The position numbers and the translations under genes are program-made. 10,160 nucleotides of DNA, from positions 1 through 10,160 of the forward strand of contig JAVKDP010000009.1 of the NCBI GenBank assembly GCA_040222185.1, in the 5' to 3' direction. Positions within the stretch are counted from its first letter, which is position 1. Every line of letters starts with the position of its first letter. The notes under the pieces were generated by a model. That model made no database searches, was not told the DNA's origin, and saw nothing but the letters and a program-made list of their open reading frames with translations. This stretch comes from JAVKDP01 sp040222185 (lineage in GTDB: Bacteria; Bacteroidota; Rhodothermia; Balneolales; Balneolaceae). Shown here in pieces: positions 1-6,942 of the stretch.

Positions 1-2
1 TT

Positions 3-134
3 TGTTTCTTTTTTTTAACTTATCCTGATAATGCAAAAAAAAAACCACTTTTCGACACACTTACAATTCATTTTTAAACCAACCCAACACTCGACTCTAC
101 AAGGGTTAAGAATCTAAACAGTCTTACCAGTTTA
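3..134 (+). pseudogene. Possible broken 5' part of the TPR regulator gene (in-frame TAA at 75-77)
   Basis: The frame of the downstream TPR gene is open from base 3 except for a TAA at 75-77. Before the stop it reads a hydrophobic CFFFL, then YPDNAKKKPLFDTLTIHF. After the stop it reads TNPTLDSTRVKNLNSLTSLL directly into the first TPR helix. Mature N-termini of this regulator family typically have a short 'xxLxDSL...' segment, then 'DSTRVxxLNxL', straight after the signal peptide, so both sides of the stop look like one original protein. The signal peptide would begin upstream of the window. The alternative is non-coding leader that is open by chance; the segment is short, so confidence is moderate. 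An ATG at 31 opens a different frame and ends at 117-119 without joining the TPR frame. Confidence 0.45.
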
Positions 135-1706
135 TTGGGGCGGAGTAATCCACCTTTAGCAAGAGCTTATGCCAGTGAGGCCATTGAAATTTCACAAGAG
201 TTAGGGCTTACACGGTTGGAAGCGAGAGCTCAGGGAAATATGGGGATTTCTTATGCGGTTCAGGGGAAGCTTGATAGTGCATTGATATATATGGAAAATG
301 CATTATCACTGTTTACAGAGATTAGTGACCTTCATAGTATGGCAAGGACAAACTCTTCAATTGGGACTATCTACGCCATTCAAACTCAACATGCGAAAGC
401 CATTACTTACCTGTTGGATACACTTCCGATTTTCGAGGAGTTAGGAGACTCTGTAAGTCTTGCTCTTACTTATTTCAATATTGGCCAAATGTATATAGAC
501 CAGGGATTATTTTCAGAAGCCCTGGAACGTACTTTGAAATCAGAAGAGATATATGAAGCTATTGGAAGAAGGGATAAAATTCCGGTTACTTCAGCAGCGA
601 TTGCTCAATCATTAATGGAATTTGATAGAGATGAAGAAGCTCTTGTGTATATCGAGCGGGGGTTAGAAGAGCTAGAGAATTACGTTGATTTAGTAAGTGC
701 CATGCATTTAAATAATATGGCGGGTCGTATTTATGACAGGTCAGAAGATGATTTAATTGCTAAAGAATTCTATACAAAAGCACTTGGTTACGCTAAGCAG
801 CTAAAATCAACCAGGCTGGCAATTAATATCAGGTATAATCTGGCCGGGATTGAATATCAGTTTGAAAACTACTCTAGGACCAAAGTTTACCTGGCGGATT
901 TAATTTCCACAATCGAAGAAGAGAATCTTGCCGGGTTTGATCGTTTAAAATCGAATGCTTTAGGTATGCTATCTAAAACAGAAGCAAAGTTGGGTAATAA
1001 CAATGCAGCTTTTGAATACATGGAAATGGCTAAAGCACTATCGGATAGTTTATACGAGGAAGAGAATGCCAAAGCAATTGCTGAGTTGGAAACCATTTAT
1101 GAAACCGAGAAAAAAGAGAATCAAATTCAGTTATTGGAGATAGAATCCGAAGCAGCCAGCCTGAAATTCACCATAGCAGTCATATTGGGAGTTTCGATTA
1201 TCGTTGTCATAATATTTGTTTTTTGGCAATATCAACGTAGAAAAACCGAGGAAAGAAGAATTGAACTTGAATCAGTAAAACGGGAATTAGAACAGTATGG
1301 AGTTCTCCTGGTAGAGAAGAATAATTTTATGTCTTCTGTTAAAGAGAATTTAGAAGGAATAAAAGGAAGTGTAAAAAGCTATGAAGCTAAAAAGGAATTA
1401 AACGTATTGGTTGACTCACTTCACCATAATGTAAATCTGGTAGAGGCTGAAGAAGAGATGTTCCAGAAAATTGAACAAGTGAATTCCGGCTTTTTTATGG
1501 AATTAAGACAAAGCTGTACAGATATCACTAAAAATGATGAACGCCTGGCTTCTTTGGTACAAATGGATCTTCGGAATAAAGACATTGCCAATATTCTTAA
1601 TATTAATCCCCGTAGTGTGAATCAAGCCAAATACAGGCTCAAGAAGAAACTGAATCTCCCAAATGAGACTGATTTAAGGAAGTATTTGAAATCTGTAGGA
1701 ACTTAG
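135..1706 (+). CDS. TPR-repeat, single-pass membrane regulator with C-terminal LuxR-like helix-turn-helix (5' end probably incomplete)
   Basis: Likely a membrane-bound transcription regulator that senses through periplasmic TPR repeats and binds DNA in the cytoplasm. From the TTG at 135, residues about 1-310 are helical TPR repeats (for example ARAQGNMGISYAVQGKLDSA and LALTYFNIGQMYIDQGLFSE). A coiled-coil stretch leads to one membrane helix at about 345-366, then a charged second coiled coil at about 367-395. Residues 471-523 are a helix-turn-helix of the GerE/LuxR-like type, with NKDIANILNINPRSV followed by a basic helix (AKYRLKKKL). This architecture is common in Bacteroidota; target genes are unknown. 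TTG at 135 is the first usable start after an in-frame TAA at 75-77, and ATG at 240 is the next. No signal peptide follows either start, although the topology calls for one, so the true N-terminus is probably missing (see the separate upstream entry). The lipoprotein gene follows after 76 bases. Confidence 0.82.
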   Translation: MGRSNPPLARAYASEAIEISQELGLTRLEARAQGNMGISYAVQGKLDSALIYMENALSLFTEISDLHSMARTNSSIGTIYAIQTQHAKAITYLLDTLPIFEELGDSVSLALTYFNIGQMYIDQGLFSEALERTLKSEEIYEAIGRRDKIPVTSAAIAQSLMEFDRDEEALVYIERGLEELENYVDLVSAMHLNNMAGRIYDRSEDDLIAKEFYTKALGYAKQLKSTRLAINIRYNLAGIEYQFENYSRTKVYLADLISTIEEENLAGFDRLKSNALGMLSKTEAKLGNNNAAFEYMEMAKALSDSLYEEENAKAIAELETIYETEKKENQIQLLEIESEAASLKFTIAVILGVSIIVVIIFVFWQYQRRKTEERRIELESVKRELEQYGVLLVEKNNFMSSVKENLEGIKGSVKSYEAKKELNVLVDSLHHNVNLVEAEEEMFQKIEQVNSGFFMELRQSCTDITKNDERLASLVQMDLRNKDIANILNINPRSVNQAKYRLKKKLNLPNETDLRKYLKSVGT

Positions 1707-1782
1707 TAGGCTTTATGGCCAATGATTTGTAAAATCAGATTGCTTAAAAATCGATTTACTTACTCAAATCAAAAGTTTTACT

Positions 1783-2370
1783 ATGAAATTACTTTTCCTT
1801 CTGCTATTCATCATTAGTTGCGGTTCTAATTCGGTTACTGAATCAGAGATTGAATGTGGCGAAAATCCAATTTTTCTCGAAAAGAATGGAATAGTAGTTA
1901 TAGAAGCTGAAAATGTTACTATTTCTGAAGGTTGGGAACTGCAAACCAGTGTTGAGGGATATTCAGGGGAAGGTTATCTGACATGGACGCTCCCGACGAA
2001 TGTAGAACCAAATAGTCAGGGTTTACTCGCTTATACATTTAAAGTCTCAAACGAAGGAACGTATACCGTTAAAATCCGAAATTATCATCCTTGTGAAGAT
2101 TTCACTGAGTGCAATGATATCTTTTTAAAAATGAATGATACTGAGTGGAGAAAAAACTTCAACCATACTTTAGCAGAATGGGACTGGAACTCTCGACAGG
2201 ATGTTGATCATGTGTTTTCGGATGCAAGTTATGAACTAACTGCTGGTACTCATACTCTTTATTTAAGTGGGCGTTCTCAGGATTTTAGTATTGACAAGAT
2301 TGCCATCTTCCACGAAGCGACTCAAGAGAATGCTTATCAAAATGCTGGTCTTTCAGTATGTGAAGAGTGA
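1783..2370 (+). CDS. Lipoprotein with a CBM6/35-like (galactose-binding-like) domain
   Basis: A 195-residue exported lipoprotein. The N-terminus MKLLFLLLFIISCGSNS is a short type II signal peptide with lipobox I-I-S-C, placing the lipidated cysteine at residue 13. Residues about 34-180 look like a beta-sandwich of the carbohydrate-binding-module 6/35 or galactose-binding-like type: an opening IEAEN, a GYSGEGYLTW strand, a central GTYTVKIRNYHP strand, and a closing TAGTHTLYLSGRSQDFSIDKIAIF. In CBM6 proteins the last block carries the 'G.H.l.l......fniD.i.i' pattern, which is well matched. No catalytic domain is present, so the protein may bind a glycan or another protein at the cell surface or in the periplasm. 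Cysteines near 25, 103, 109 and 193 could form disulfides. The start ATG follows the TPR regulator by 76 bases and has no clear Shine-Dalgarno site. Function beyond binding is not known. Confidence 0.8.
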   Translation: MKLLFLLLFIISCGSNSVTESEIECGENPIFLEKNGIVVIEAENVTISEGWELQTSVEGYSGEGYLTWTLPTNVEPNSQGLLAYTFKVSNEGTYTVKIRNYHPCEDFTECNDIFLKMNDTEWRKNFNHTLAEWDWNSRQDVDHVFSDASYELTAGTHTLYLSGRSQDFSIDKIAIFHEATQENAYQNAGLSVCEE

Positions 2371-2378
2371 TAATATGG

Positions 2379-2439
2379 ATTAAAGATTAAGAATTAAAAA
2401 TTGGGAGAAATGACAAGGACTCAATTTTTAATCTTTAAT
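2379..2439. repeat. AT-rich imperfect inverted repeat between convergent genes
   Basis: The arm ATTAAAGATT (2379-2388) pairs over 10 bases with AATCTTTAAT (2430-2439). After a 7-base bulge on the left arm, AAAAATTG (2396-2403) pairs with CAATTTTT (2422-2429), and a G-T and a G-C pair extend it. The loop is about 14 bases. It begins 8 bases after the lipoprotein stop codon, so it may help end transcription from the + strand. The AT-rich 'attaagaattaaaaatt' wording resembles dispersed intergenic repeats seen in Bacteroidota genomes, but I cannot check its copy number. Confidence 0.6.
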
Positions 2440-2448
2440 TACTGAAGG

Positions 2449-2481
2449 ATTTTGAATTTGGTGAGTCACCTAATTCAAAAT
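2449..2481. terminator. 33-bp near-perfect palindrome, probable two-way terminator
   Basis: Bases 2449-2464 and 2466-2481 are inverted copies around G2465, with 15 of 16 positions pairing (only T2459/T2471 fails). As RNA this gives a long stem with a G+C-rich tip (GGTGA/TCACC) and an AT-rich base. It sits between the ends of the lipoprotein gene (2370) and the oxidoreductase gene (2497), where a bidirectional terminator is expected. Neither side has a long run of T after the stem, so it is not a textbook terminator; a dispersed palindromic repeat or a protein-binding site are the alternatives. Confidence 0.55.
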
Positions 2482-2496
2482 TCGTGATTCATAATT

Positions 2497-3939
2497 TCAC
2501 ATCTCTTTAACCCCGAATTCATTTTTAAGAACTGAACGGGCAGCGTGAAATCCGCACATGCCGTGAACTCCACCTCCGGGAGGGGTAGAGGAAGAGCAAA
2601 TATATAAACCTTTAGCCGGGAGAGCATATGGATCCCATTTCAGTACCGGTCGGGCAAATAGTTGTTTAAAGAACTGAGCTCCTCCATTTATGTCTCCGCC
2701 AATATAGTTGGGATTATAGCTTTGGAACTGAGTAGCTGTCATTGTGTTTTTCGAGATAATAGTATCCCGGAAACCAGGCGCATAACGTTCAATTTGATTT
2801 TCTATCTGTTCGGTACAATCTTCTTCAGAGCCGTTTGGAACATGACAGTAACCCCAAAGGGTATGTTTGCCTTCAGGAGCCCTTGAACTGTCAAATACAC
2901 TAGGCTGTGAGATGATCACATAAGGTTTATCAGGATAATTACCTTTCCAGATTTCTTGTTCTGAAAATGAAATCTCTTCCAATGAGCCACCTAAATGCAA
3001 AGTTCCGGCTTTCCTGCATTTTTCATTTAGCCATGGAACAGATTCACTTAATGCCCAGTCAATTTTGAATGCTCCTGGACCGTACTGAAATTTCTCCAAC
3101 CTGCTTTTAAAAGCTGGTGGTAATTTTGAACCAGCAATGGTTGCTATCTGATGAGGTGTAAGATCGAAGAGTATGACGTTTGATTCTTCTATTTGAGCTA
3201 CGGAAGTAATCATATTCCCTGTTTCAATGACGCCACCAAGTGATTTGAAATACTCTGCCATCGCATAACTAATCGATGCAGATCCACCTTTAGCTATCGG
3301 CCAGCCTACAGAGTGAACGCTAGTACCTAGTACTATCCCAAACGAAGCAGTAAATGCTTTTTCTAAAGGAACAATACTGTGTGCAGCCATGCCAGCGAAA
3401 AAAGCTTTGAGTTCTGGATTCTTGAAAAGAGAATTAGCCAGGTGTTTCGCTGAGAACATCCCATACCAACCAAAACGAGCCATCGAAAACGGATAACGTA
3501 CAGAACGGAGCGTTCCGAACAGGTCATTAGAAAGCGTTTCCCAATTATCTGTAAAGCTTTTATACAGGCTTTGATAACTTCTTGAATCTTTCCCCAAACC
3601 AAGTAAAGTTTCATCCAGTGATCTCGAAACAGTAAAAGCTTGTCCATCTTCCAAAGGGTGTGCAACAGGTACTTCAGGATGGATCCATTCCAACCCAAAT
3701 TGTTGAAGAGGTAAGGCTCTTAGAAAAGGAGAGCTAAGAGCAGTAGGATGAACTGCGGAGCAAACATCATGTAAAAAACCTGGCTCTGTAAGCTCAAGAG
3801 TCCTCGTGCCGCCTCCAATGGTTTCTTTCGCCTCAATAACCTTTACCGACAGCCCATTCTGCGCCAGGAGAATAGCTGCTGATAATCCATTAGGGCCAGA
3901 GCCAACTATAACTGCATCAAAAGAAGCGGCTCTGTTCAC
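2497..3939 (-). CDS. FAD-dependent oxidoreductase, CrtI/PYROXD2-like (phytoene desaturase superfamily)
   Basis: A 480-residue flavoprotein of the NAD(P)/FAD amine-oxidase/phytoene-desaturase superfamily. The N-terminal Rossmann fold is clear: GSGPNG at 13-18 after a hydrophobic strand, and a ribose-binding glutamate at about 36 (VIEAKETIGGGTRT). The C-terminal FAD block is at about 444-468: GLYICSSSTPPGGGVHGM, then GFHAARS. The 'lhdvCSavHP' segment at about 55-65 and the PPGGGVHGM block are typical of the PYROXD2-like branch rather than carotenoid desaturases. The substrate cannot be told from sequence, and there are no carotenoid genes nearby. The start is GTG at 3937-3939, 6 bases after the TAG of the upstream protease gene. 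An AGGTAG-like sequence overlaps that stop codon, so translation is probably coupled. Family members are often somewhat longer (about 500-530 residues), but no key motif is missing. Confidence 0.88.
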   Translation of the reverse strand: MNRAASFDAVIVGSGPNGLSAAILLAQNGLSVKVIEAKETIGGGTRTLELTEPGFLHDVCSAVHPTALSSPFLRALPLQQFGLEWIHPEVPVAHPLEDGQAFTVSRSLDETLLGLGKDSRSYQSLYKSFTDNWETLSNDLFGTLRSVRYPFSMARFGWYGMFSAKHLANSLFKNPELKAFFAGMAAHSIVPLEKAFTASFGIVLGTSVHSVGWPIAKGGSASISYAMAEYFKSLGGVIETGNMITSVAQIEESNVILFDLTPHQIATIAGSKLPPAFKSRLEKFQYGPGAFKIDWALSESVPWLNEKCRKAGTLHLGGSLEEISFSEQEIWKGNYPDKPYVIISQPSVFDSSRAPEGKHTLWGYCHVPNGSEEDCTEQIENQIERYAPGFRDTIISKNTMTATQFQSYNPNYIGGDINGGAQFFKQLFARPVLKWDPYALPAKGLYICSSSTPPGGGVHGMCGFHAARSVLKNEFGVKEM

Positions 3940-3945
3940 AACTAC

Positions 3946-5607
3946 CTAGTTTCCATTAACTGTTTTTTCAGCCAGTTTTAGTGCCTCATAAGCATTCACA
4001 ATCCCTCCTGATACCGAAAGTGTAGAAAACGGAACGAGTTCTTCAGATCCCGGCCTTACAACATCAGTTGTTGAAGGAATAGTTACGGATTCCATCAGGA
4101 TTTTTTTTACCTGGGTTGCATCAAGTTCTGGATAATAGGCCATAACCAGGGCAGCTACACCAGCTACAACCGGAGCAGCCATACTTGTTCCGTCATTTTC
4201 CTTGTATTCATTATCAGGGTAGGTTGAATAGATTGCAACACCTGGAGCGAAGATATCTACATTGTTTTGACCATAATTGCTGAATACGGCTACAATCTCC
4301 TCTCCAGGAGTCCATGAAGTAGCACCAACCGTCATGAAGTTCGTTGCCATTCCGCCGCCTTTGTAGAACTTGTTTGGGAAGGATTCAGTGGTATCAATAT
4401 CGTTATTATCATTACCAGCGCCATGGATTAGCAATACACCGAGGCTATCCGCAAATCTTACTGCATCATCAACATATTCTTTTTGTGGCGAATACCCTTT
4501 ACCAAAGCTCATGTTAATTACATCAGCTCCGTTTTCGGCGGCATAACGTATCCCGTTTGCGACATCTTTATCTCTTTCGTCTCCATTTGGAGTGGTGCGA
4601 ACAATCATCAGCTTTACATTCACTATTCCGTCCATTCCAAGATCATTATTACGAACGGCGCCAACTATACCAGCTACATGCGTTCCATGCTCATTTCTGA
4701 TTGCACTTACATCACTATTGCCATAGAAGCGGTTAGTGAGATCTTCATAATCATCTCCAACTATATGTCTTGGGTCAAAATCAAGGTTTAAGCCGTAATT
4801 TGCCAGGCTTTGATATTGTTCAAGCGCTTCTTCAAGATCTCCTTCTTTCACACCGTTATCTTTTAAGGCAGTCATGAGTTGTTTTGCCTGACGAAGATAG
4901 GGGCCATCTAATGAACTTGGTTCAAGGTCTTTAGTTGACAACGAGTCCATGTTACTTTCACCAAGTAACTGCTTGGAGGCATTAACAGCCTGCTCAATCT
5001 GGGTTAGCTGATTCAGATTCTCCTGAACATCAATGAACTCTTCGTTATACGCTGCTTTGATTTCCTGGAAGTACTCAAACTCTTCTTGATCTTCAGCACC
5101 AACATCTTCAGCTTCTACATCTTCATACTTTGCATTGAGTCCGGCATAGATTCGGGTAAGTTCATAGGTGTCATCTTTTACATGCTTACCATCTGTGCCG
5201 CCAATAAAATTCCAGCCGTGTACATCGTCTATATAGCCATTATTATCATCATCAATACCATTACCGGCTATTTCATCAACATTTACCCATACATTACCGG
5301 ATAGATCTTCATGTTCAATATCTGTCCCGGAGTCGATTATAGCTACAACAACTTCTCTTCCTGGAGTTTTATCTTTTAATAGGTCTTCATAGGCTTTTTC
5401 AACTCCAACACCGTAATAAGGGTTCTTGGCGGTAGATAATAAATGCCAATCTTTTGAAGGAGTGAGAGGTAATTCTTTTGAAGCATCTGAAACTTCTTCC
5501 GTGTTTGATGAAGTGTCAGAAGTTGAAGTTGAAAGTTCTTTTGATGAGGAGCACCCAAGTACTAAAAGAATTAGAAAGAGTGAGGTTGATTTAGCAGCAA
5601 GATTCAT
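3946..5607 (-). CDS. Lipoprotein subtilisin-like serine protease (peptidase family S8)
   Basis: A 553-residue cell-envelope protease. The N-terminus has a type II signal peptide (SLFLILLVLGCSSS, lipidated Cys19), followed by a Ser/Thr-rich linker. The catalytic triad is complete: Asp92 in VVVAIIDSGTD, His307 in NEHGTHVAG, Ser475 in NDGTSMAAP, with oxyanion Asn399 in HGAGNDN. An Asp/Asn-rich motif, NGIDDDNNGYIDD (116-128), and HGWNFIGG follow the Asp box, as in Bacteroidota S8 enzymes. Between the Asp and His boxes lies a long acidic helical insert (about 140-300), so they are 215 residues apart, against a few dozen in subtilisin. No large propeptide and no C-terminal sorting domain are seen, so it is anchored by lipid only. 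It probably degrades proteins in the periplasm or at the surface. It precedes the oxidoreductase by 6 bases and follows the DUF445 gene by 57. ATG at 5607 has no clear Shine-Dalgarno site. Confidence 0.95.
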   Translation of the reverse strand: MNLAAKSTSLFLILLVLGCSSSKELSTSTSDTSSNTEEVSDASKELPLTPSKDWHLLSTAKNPYYGVGVEKAYEDLLKDKTPGREVVVAIIDSGTDIEHEDLSGNVWVNVDEIAGNGIDDDNNGYIDDVHGWNFIGGTDGKHVKDDTYELTRIYAGLNAKYEDVEAEDVGAEDQEEFEYFQEIKAAYNEEFIDVQENLNQLTQIEQAVNASKQLLGESNMDSLSTKDLEPSSLDGPYLRQAKQLMTALKDNGVKEGDLEEALEQYQSLANYGLNLDFDPRHIVGDDYEDLTNRFYGNSDVSAIRNEHGTHVAGIVGAVRNNDLGMDGIVNVKLMIVRTTPNGDERDKDVANGIRYAAENGADVINMSFGKGYSPQKEYVDDAVRFADSLGVLLIHGAGNDNNDIDTTESFPNKFYKGGGMATNFMTVGATSWTPGEEIVAVFSNYGQNNVDIFAPGVAIYSTYPDNEYKENDGTSMAAPVVAGVAALVMAYYPELDATQVKKILMESVTIPSTTDVVRPGSEELVPFSTLSVSGGIVNAYEALKLAEKTVNGN

Positions 5608-5616
5608 TCTTGTGAA

Positions 5617-5652
5617 TATTTGAGTTTATGTTTTAATGCCCTAACTCAAATA
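5617..5652 (-). promoter_or_regulatory. Inverted repeat in the leader of the S8 protease gene
   Basis: TATTTGAGTT (5617-5626) and AACTCAAATA (5643-5652) are perfect 10-base inverted copies separated by 16 bases. They fill most of the 57-base gap between the DUF445 stop and the protease start, ending 9 bases upstream of the protease ATG. On the - strand the hairpin is not followed by a T run, so a simple terminator is unlikely. It could be an operator, a leader hairpin controlling the protease, or an mRNA-stability element. Confidence 0.45.
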
Positions 5653-5664
5653 AAATAATAAATA

Positions 5665-6810
5665 TTACTCAGAAGGTTTTAACTGTATTAGTAAGAAATC
5701 TACTCCAATGGTTATGCCAATAATAGATCCAAGAATGATCAGACTGGCTACAGGTTCCCAGATAATAAAACCGCCAAGGGTTCCCAATACTGCTCCGAGA
5801 TACTGGATATATTGTAACTGATCATTACTGGCATTCTTTATGAGTTTCTCAAGGCGTTTTTCATCATACTGTCGCAAATTGTCTTCTACCAAAGCATGCA
5901 CATCAAGTTGATTTATAAGCTTATAGAGGAGGGAAGTTACAAAGTCTTCAATGGTTTCACTATGATCATCAATACGTTCCGGAAGCTTATCGAGGAAGTC
6001 GTCCATTTTATTCAGACCTTTTTCAACCCCACCCGGTAATTGTATTAATGCTTCTTCTACCAGGTCCTGCATTTCCTGGCCTTTGAGGAAACTGTAAGCC
6101 TTTAATGCTACTCTTTCAAAAGAATTTTTTTCGATTGAGCCTTCAATCTGTGTGATTATGGTAGTAGCAATTGAGCTTCTTACTTCGGGTTTTGCAATCA
6201 TCTCATCAACATAGTCAACAGCAAGTTTTTTAAGATCAGTTCTGAATCCCGGGTCATCAATTATACTCTTGACGTACTCGGTAGCCTTTTCCCTGTATTT
6301 AGTAATAGCCTGTGACTCCTGGATGCGTTTCTTAATAATCTCAGGGTTAATTAAATCCTCTGATACTGCCCTGGCTAATCGATATGCTATGCGTTCTTTC
6401 TGGGCAGGTATCAATCCCTGGCCCAAAATAGGCCGTCTTTGAGCTGGTTTAAAAAGCATATTAATAGCTAACCAGTTTGTAAGGAAACCAATAAGCCCAC
6501 TAATACTCAGTATTCTAAGCAATCCCTGATAGGAGAATTCATAACCAAAAAAAGTGCTGCTTAGCCCATTGAAATCCCAAAAAAAAGATGAGAGAAAACC
6601 TATCAGTAAAAATACAGGAAAGATAAACAAGAGCTTAATAAGCCATTTATGCTTCGATTCATCCCTGGGAGGGGGTAAACGTTCTAAGTCAGTAATATTC
6701 TCTGAACTGCGTTGTTCAATTTGCTGATTAATTAGACCCCAAAGCTGAGAAGCATACTTCTTACTATTCTCGGTGATGATATTTTTCTTTTCGTCTTCGA
6801 TAATTTTCAT
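5665..6810 (-). CDS. DUF445 family membrane protein
   Basis: A 381-residue protein of the DUF445 family (relatives include YheB/YjiN), which has no established biochemical role. A charged N-terminus of about 55 residues is followed by membrane helices at about 57-77 (LLFIFPVFLLIGFLSSFF) and 97-119. The second contains the family signature SGLIGFLTNWLAINMLFKP, and GQGLIPAQKERIAYRLA follows. The middle, about 140-330, is long, helical and charged. The C-terminus has one or two more membrane helices (about 334-375, rich in G/I/L). I chose ATG at 6808-6810; the frame extends three codons to a TTG at 6819, but that is a poorer start. No Shine-Dalgarno site is visible. It is the first gene of the leftward group and is divergent from the marR-type gene with 132 bases between the starts, so some control could be shared. 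Confidence 0.88.
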   Translation of the reverse strand: MKIIEDEKKNIITENSKKYASQLWGLINQQIEQRSSENITDLERLPPPRDESKHKWLIKLLFIFPVFLLIGFLSSFFWDFNGLSSTFFGYEFSYQGLLRILSISGLIGFLTNWLAINMLFKPAQRRPILGQGLIPAQKERIAYRLARAVSEDLINPEIIKKRIQESQAITKYREKATEYVKSIIDDPGFRTDLKKLAVDYVDEMIAKPEVRSSIATTIITQIEGSIEKNSFERVALKAYSFLKGQEMQDLVEEALIQLPGGVEKGLNKMDDFLDKLPERIDDHSETIEDFVTSLLYKLINQLDVHALVEDNLRQYDEKRLEKLIKNASNDQLQYIQYLGAVLGTLGGFIIWEPVASLIILGSIIGITIGVDFLLIQLKPSE

Positions 6811-6888
6811 GCTGCACAATTACGAAAGGATAATAGTAAAGTTTAGGTGATAGAAAAAAATTCTGATTCCGGGAATTATTTATAAGAA

Positions 6889-6908
6889 ATTGTTGTCGTT
6901 GCAACAAT
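6889..6908. promoter_or_regulatory. Operator-like box 1 upstream of the MarR gene
   Basis: ATTGTTG (6889-6895), six spacer bases, then CAACAAT (6902-6908) form perfect 7-base arms; an inner 8-base palindrome GTTGCAAC also overlaps it. The size and symmetry fit a MarR-dimer site. It overlaps the region where a Bacteroidota -33 element (TTG) would lie relative to TAATATTG at 6916-6923. Confidence 0.6.
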
Positions 6909-6915
6909 TAATAGC

Positions 6916-6923
6916 TAATATTG
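6916..6923 (+). promoter_or_regulatory. Possible Bacteroidota-type -7 element for the marR-efflux operon
   Basis: TAATATTG matches the Bacteroidota -7 consensus TAnnTTTG at all but one defined position. A TTG at 6893-6895 lies 20 bases upstream, about where the -33 element is expected. The ATG of the MarR gene is 19 bases downstream, implying a very short leader. Both elements overlap the operator-like boxes, which would suit steric repression. Confidence 0.4.
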
Positions 6924-6935
6924 TAGTCGCAACAA
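6920..6935. promoter_or_regulatory. Operator-like box 2 upstream of the MarR gene
   Basis: ATTGTAGTCGCAACAA repeats the layout of box 1 with one substitution and three fewer central bases (TTGT[T/A]GTCG..CAACAA). Its outer TTGT/ACAA arms are symmetric. It starts 31 bases after box 1, about three helical turns, so two repressor dimers would sit on the same face of the DNA. It ends 7 bases before the MarR start codon. Confidence 0.55.
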
Positions 6936-6942
6936 CAAAGTT

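Noticed and set aside
31..119. Short ORF starting at ATG 31 with a 10-A run, possibly a phase-variable start for the TPR gene
   Set aside because: Adding one A at the run joins the TPR frame but still meets TAA 75-77, and the third frame also stops soon after, so no single-base slip gives an intact protein. The peptide itself has no signal-peptide character.
1748..1757. Perfect 10-base palindrome AAATCGATTT before the lipoprotein gene
   Set aside because: Too short and AT-rich to tell from chance without conservation data.
4483..5304. Open frames on the + strand across the protease gene
   Set aside because: They lie antisense to a clearly coding, motif-rich S8 gene and have no recognisable domains; treated as shadows.
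6811..6819. TTG start three codons upstream for the DUF445 protein
   Set aside because: ATG at 6808-6810 is a better start in the same frame; the extra three residues add nothing recognisable.
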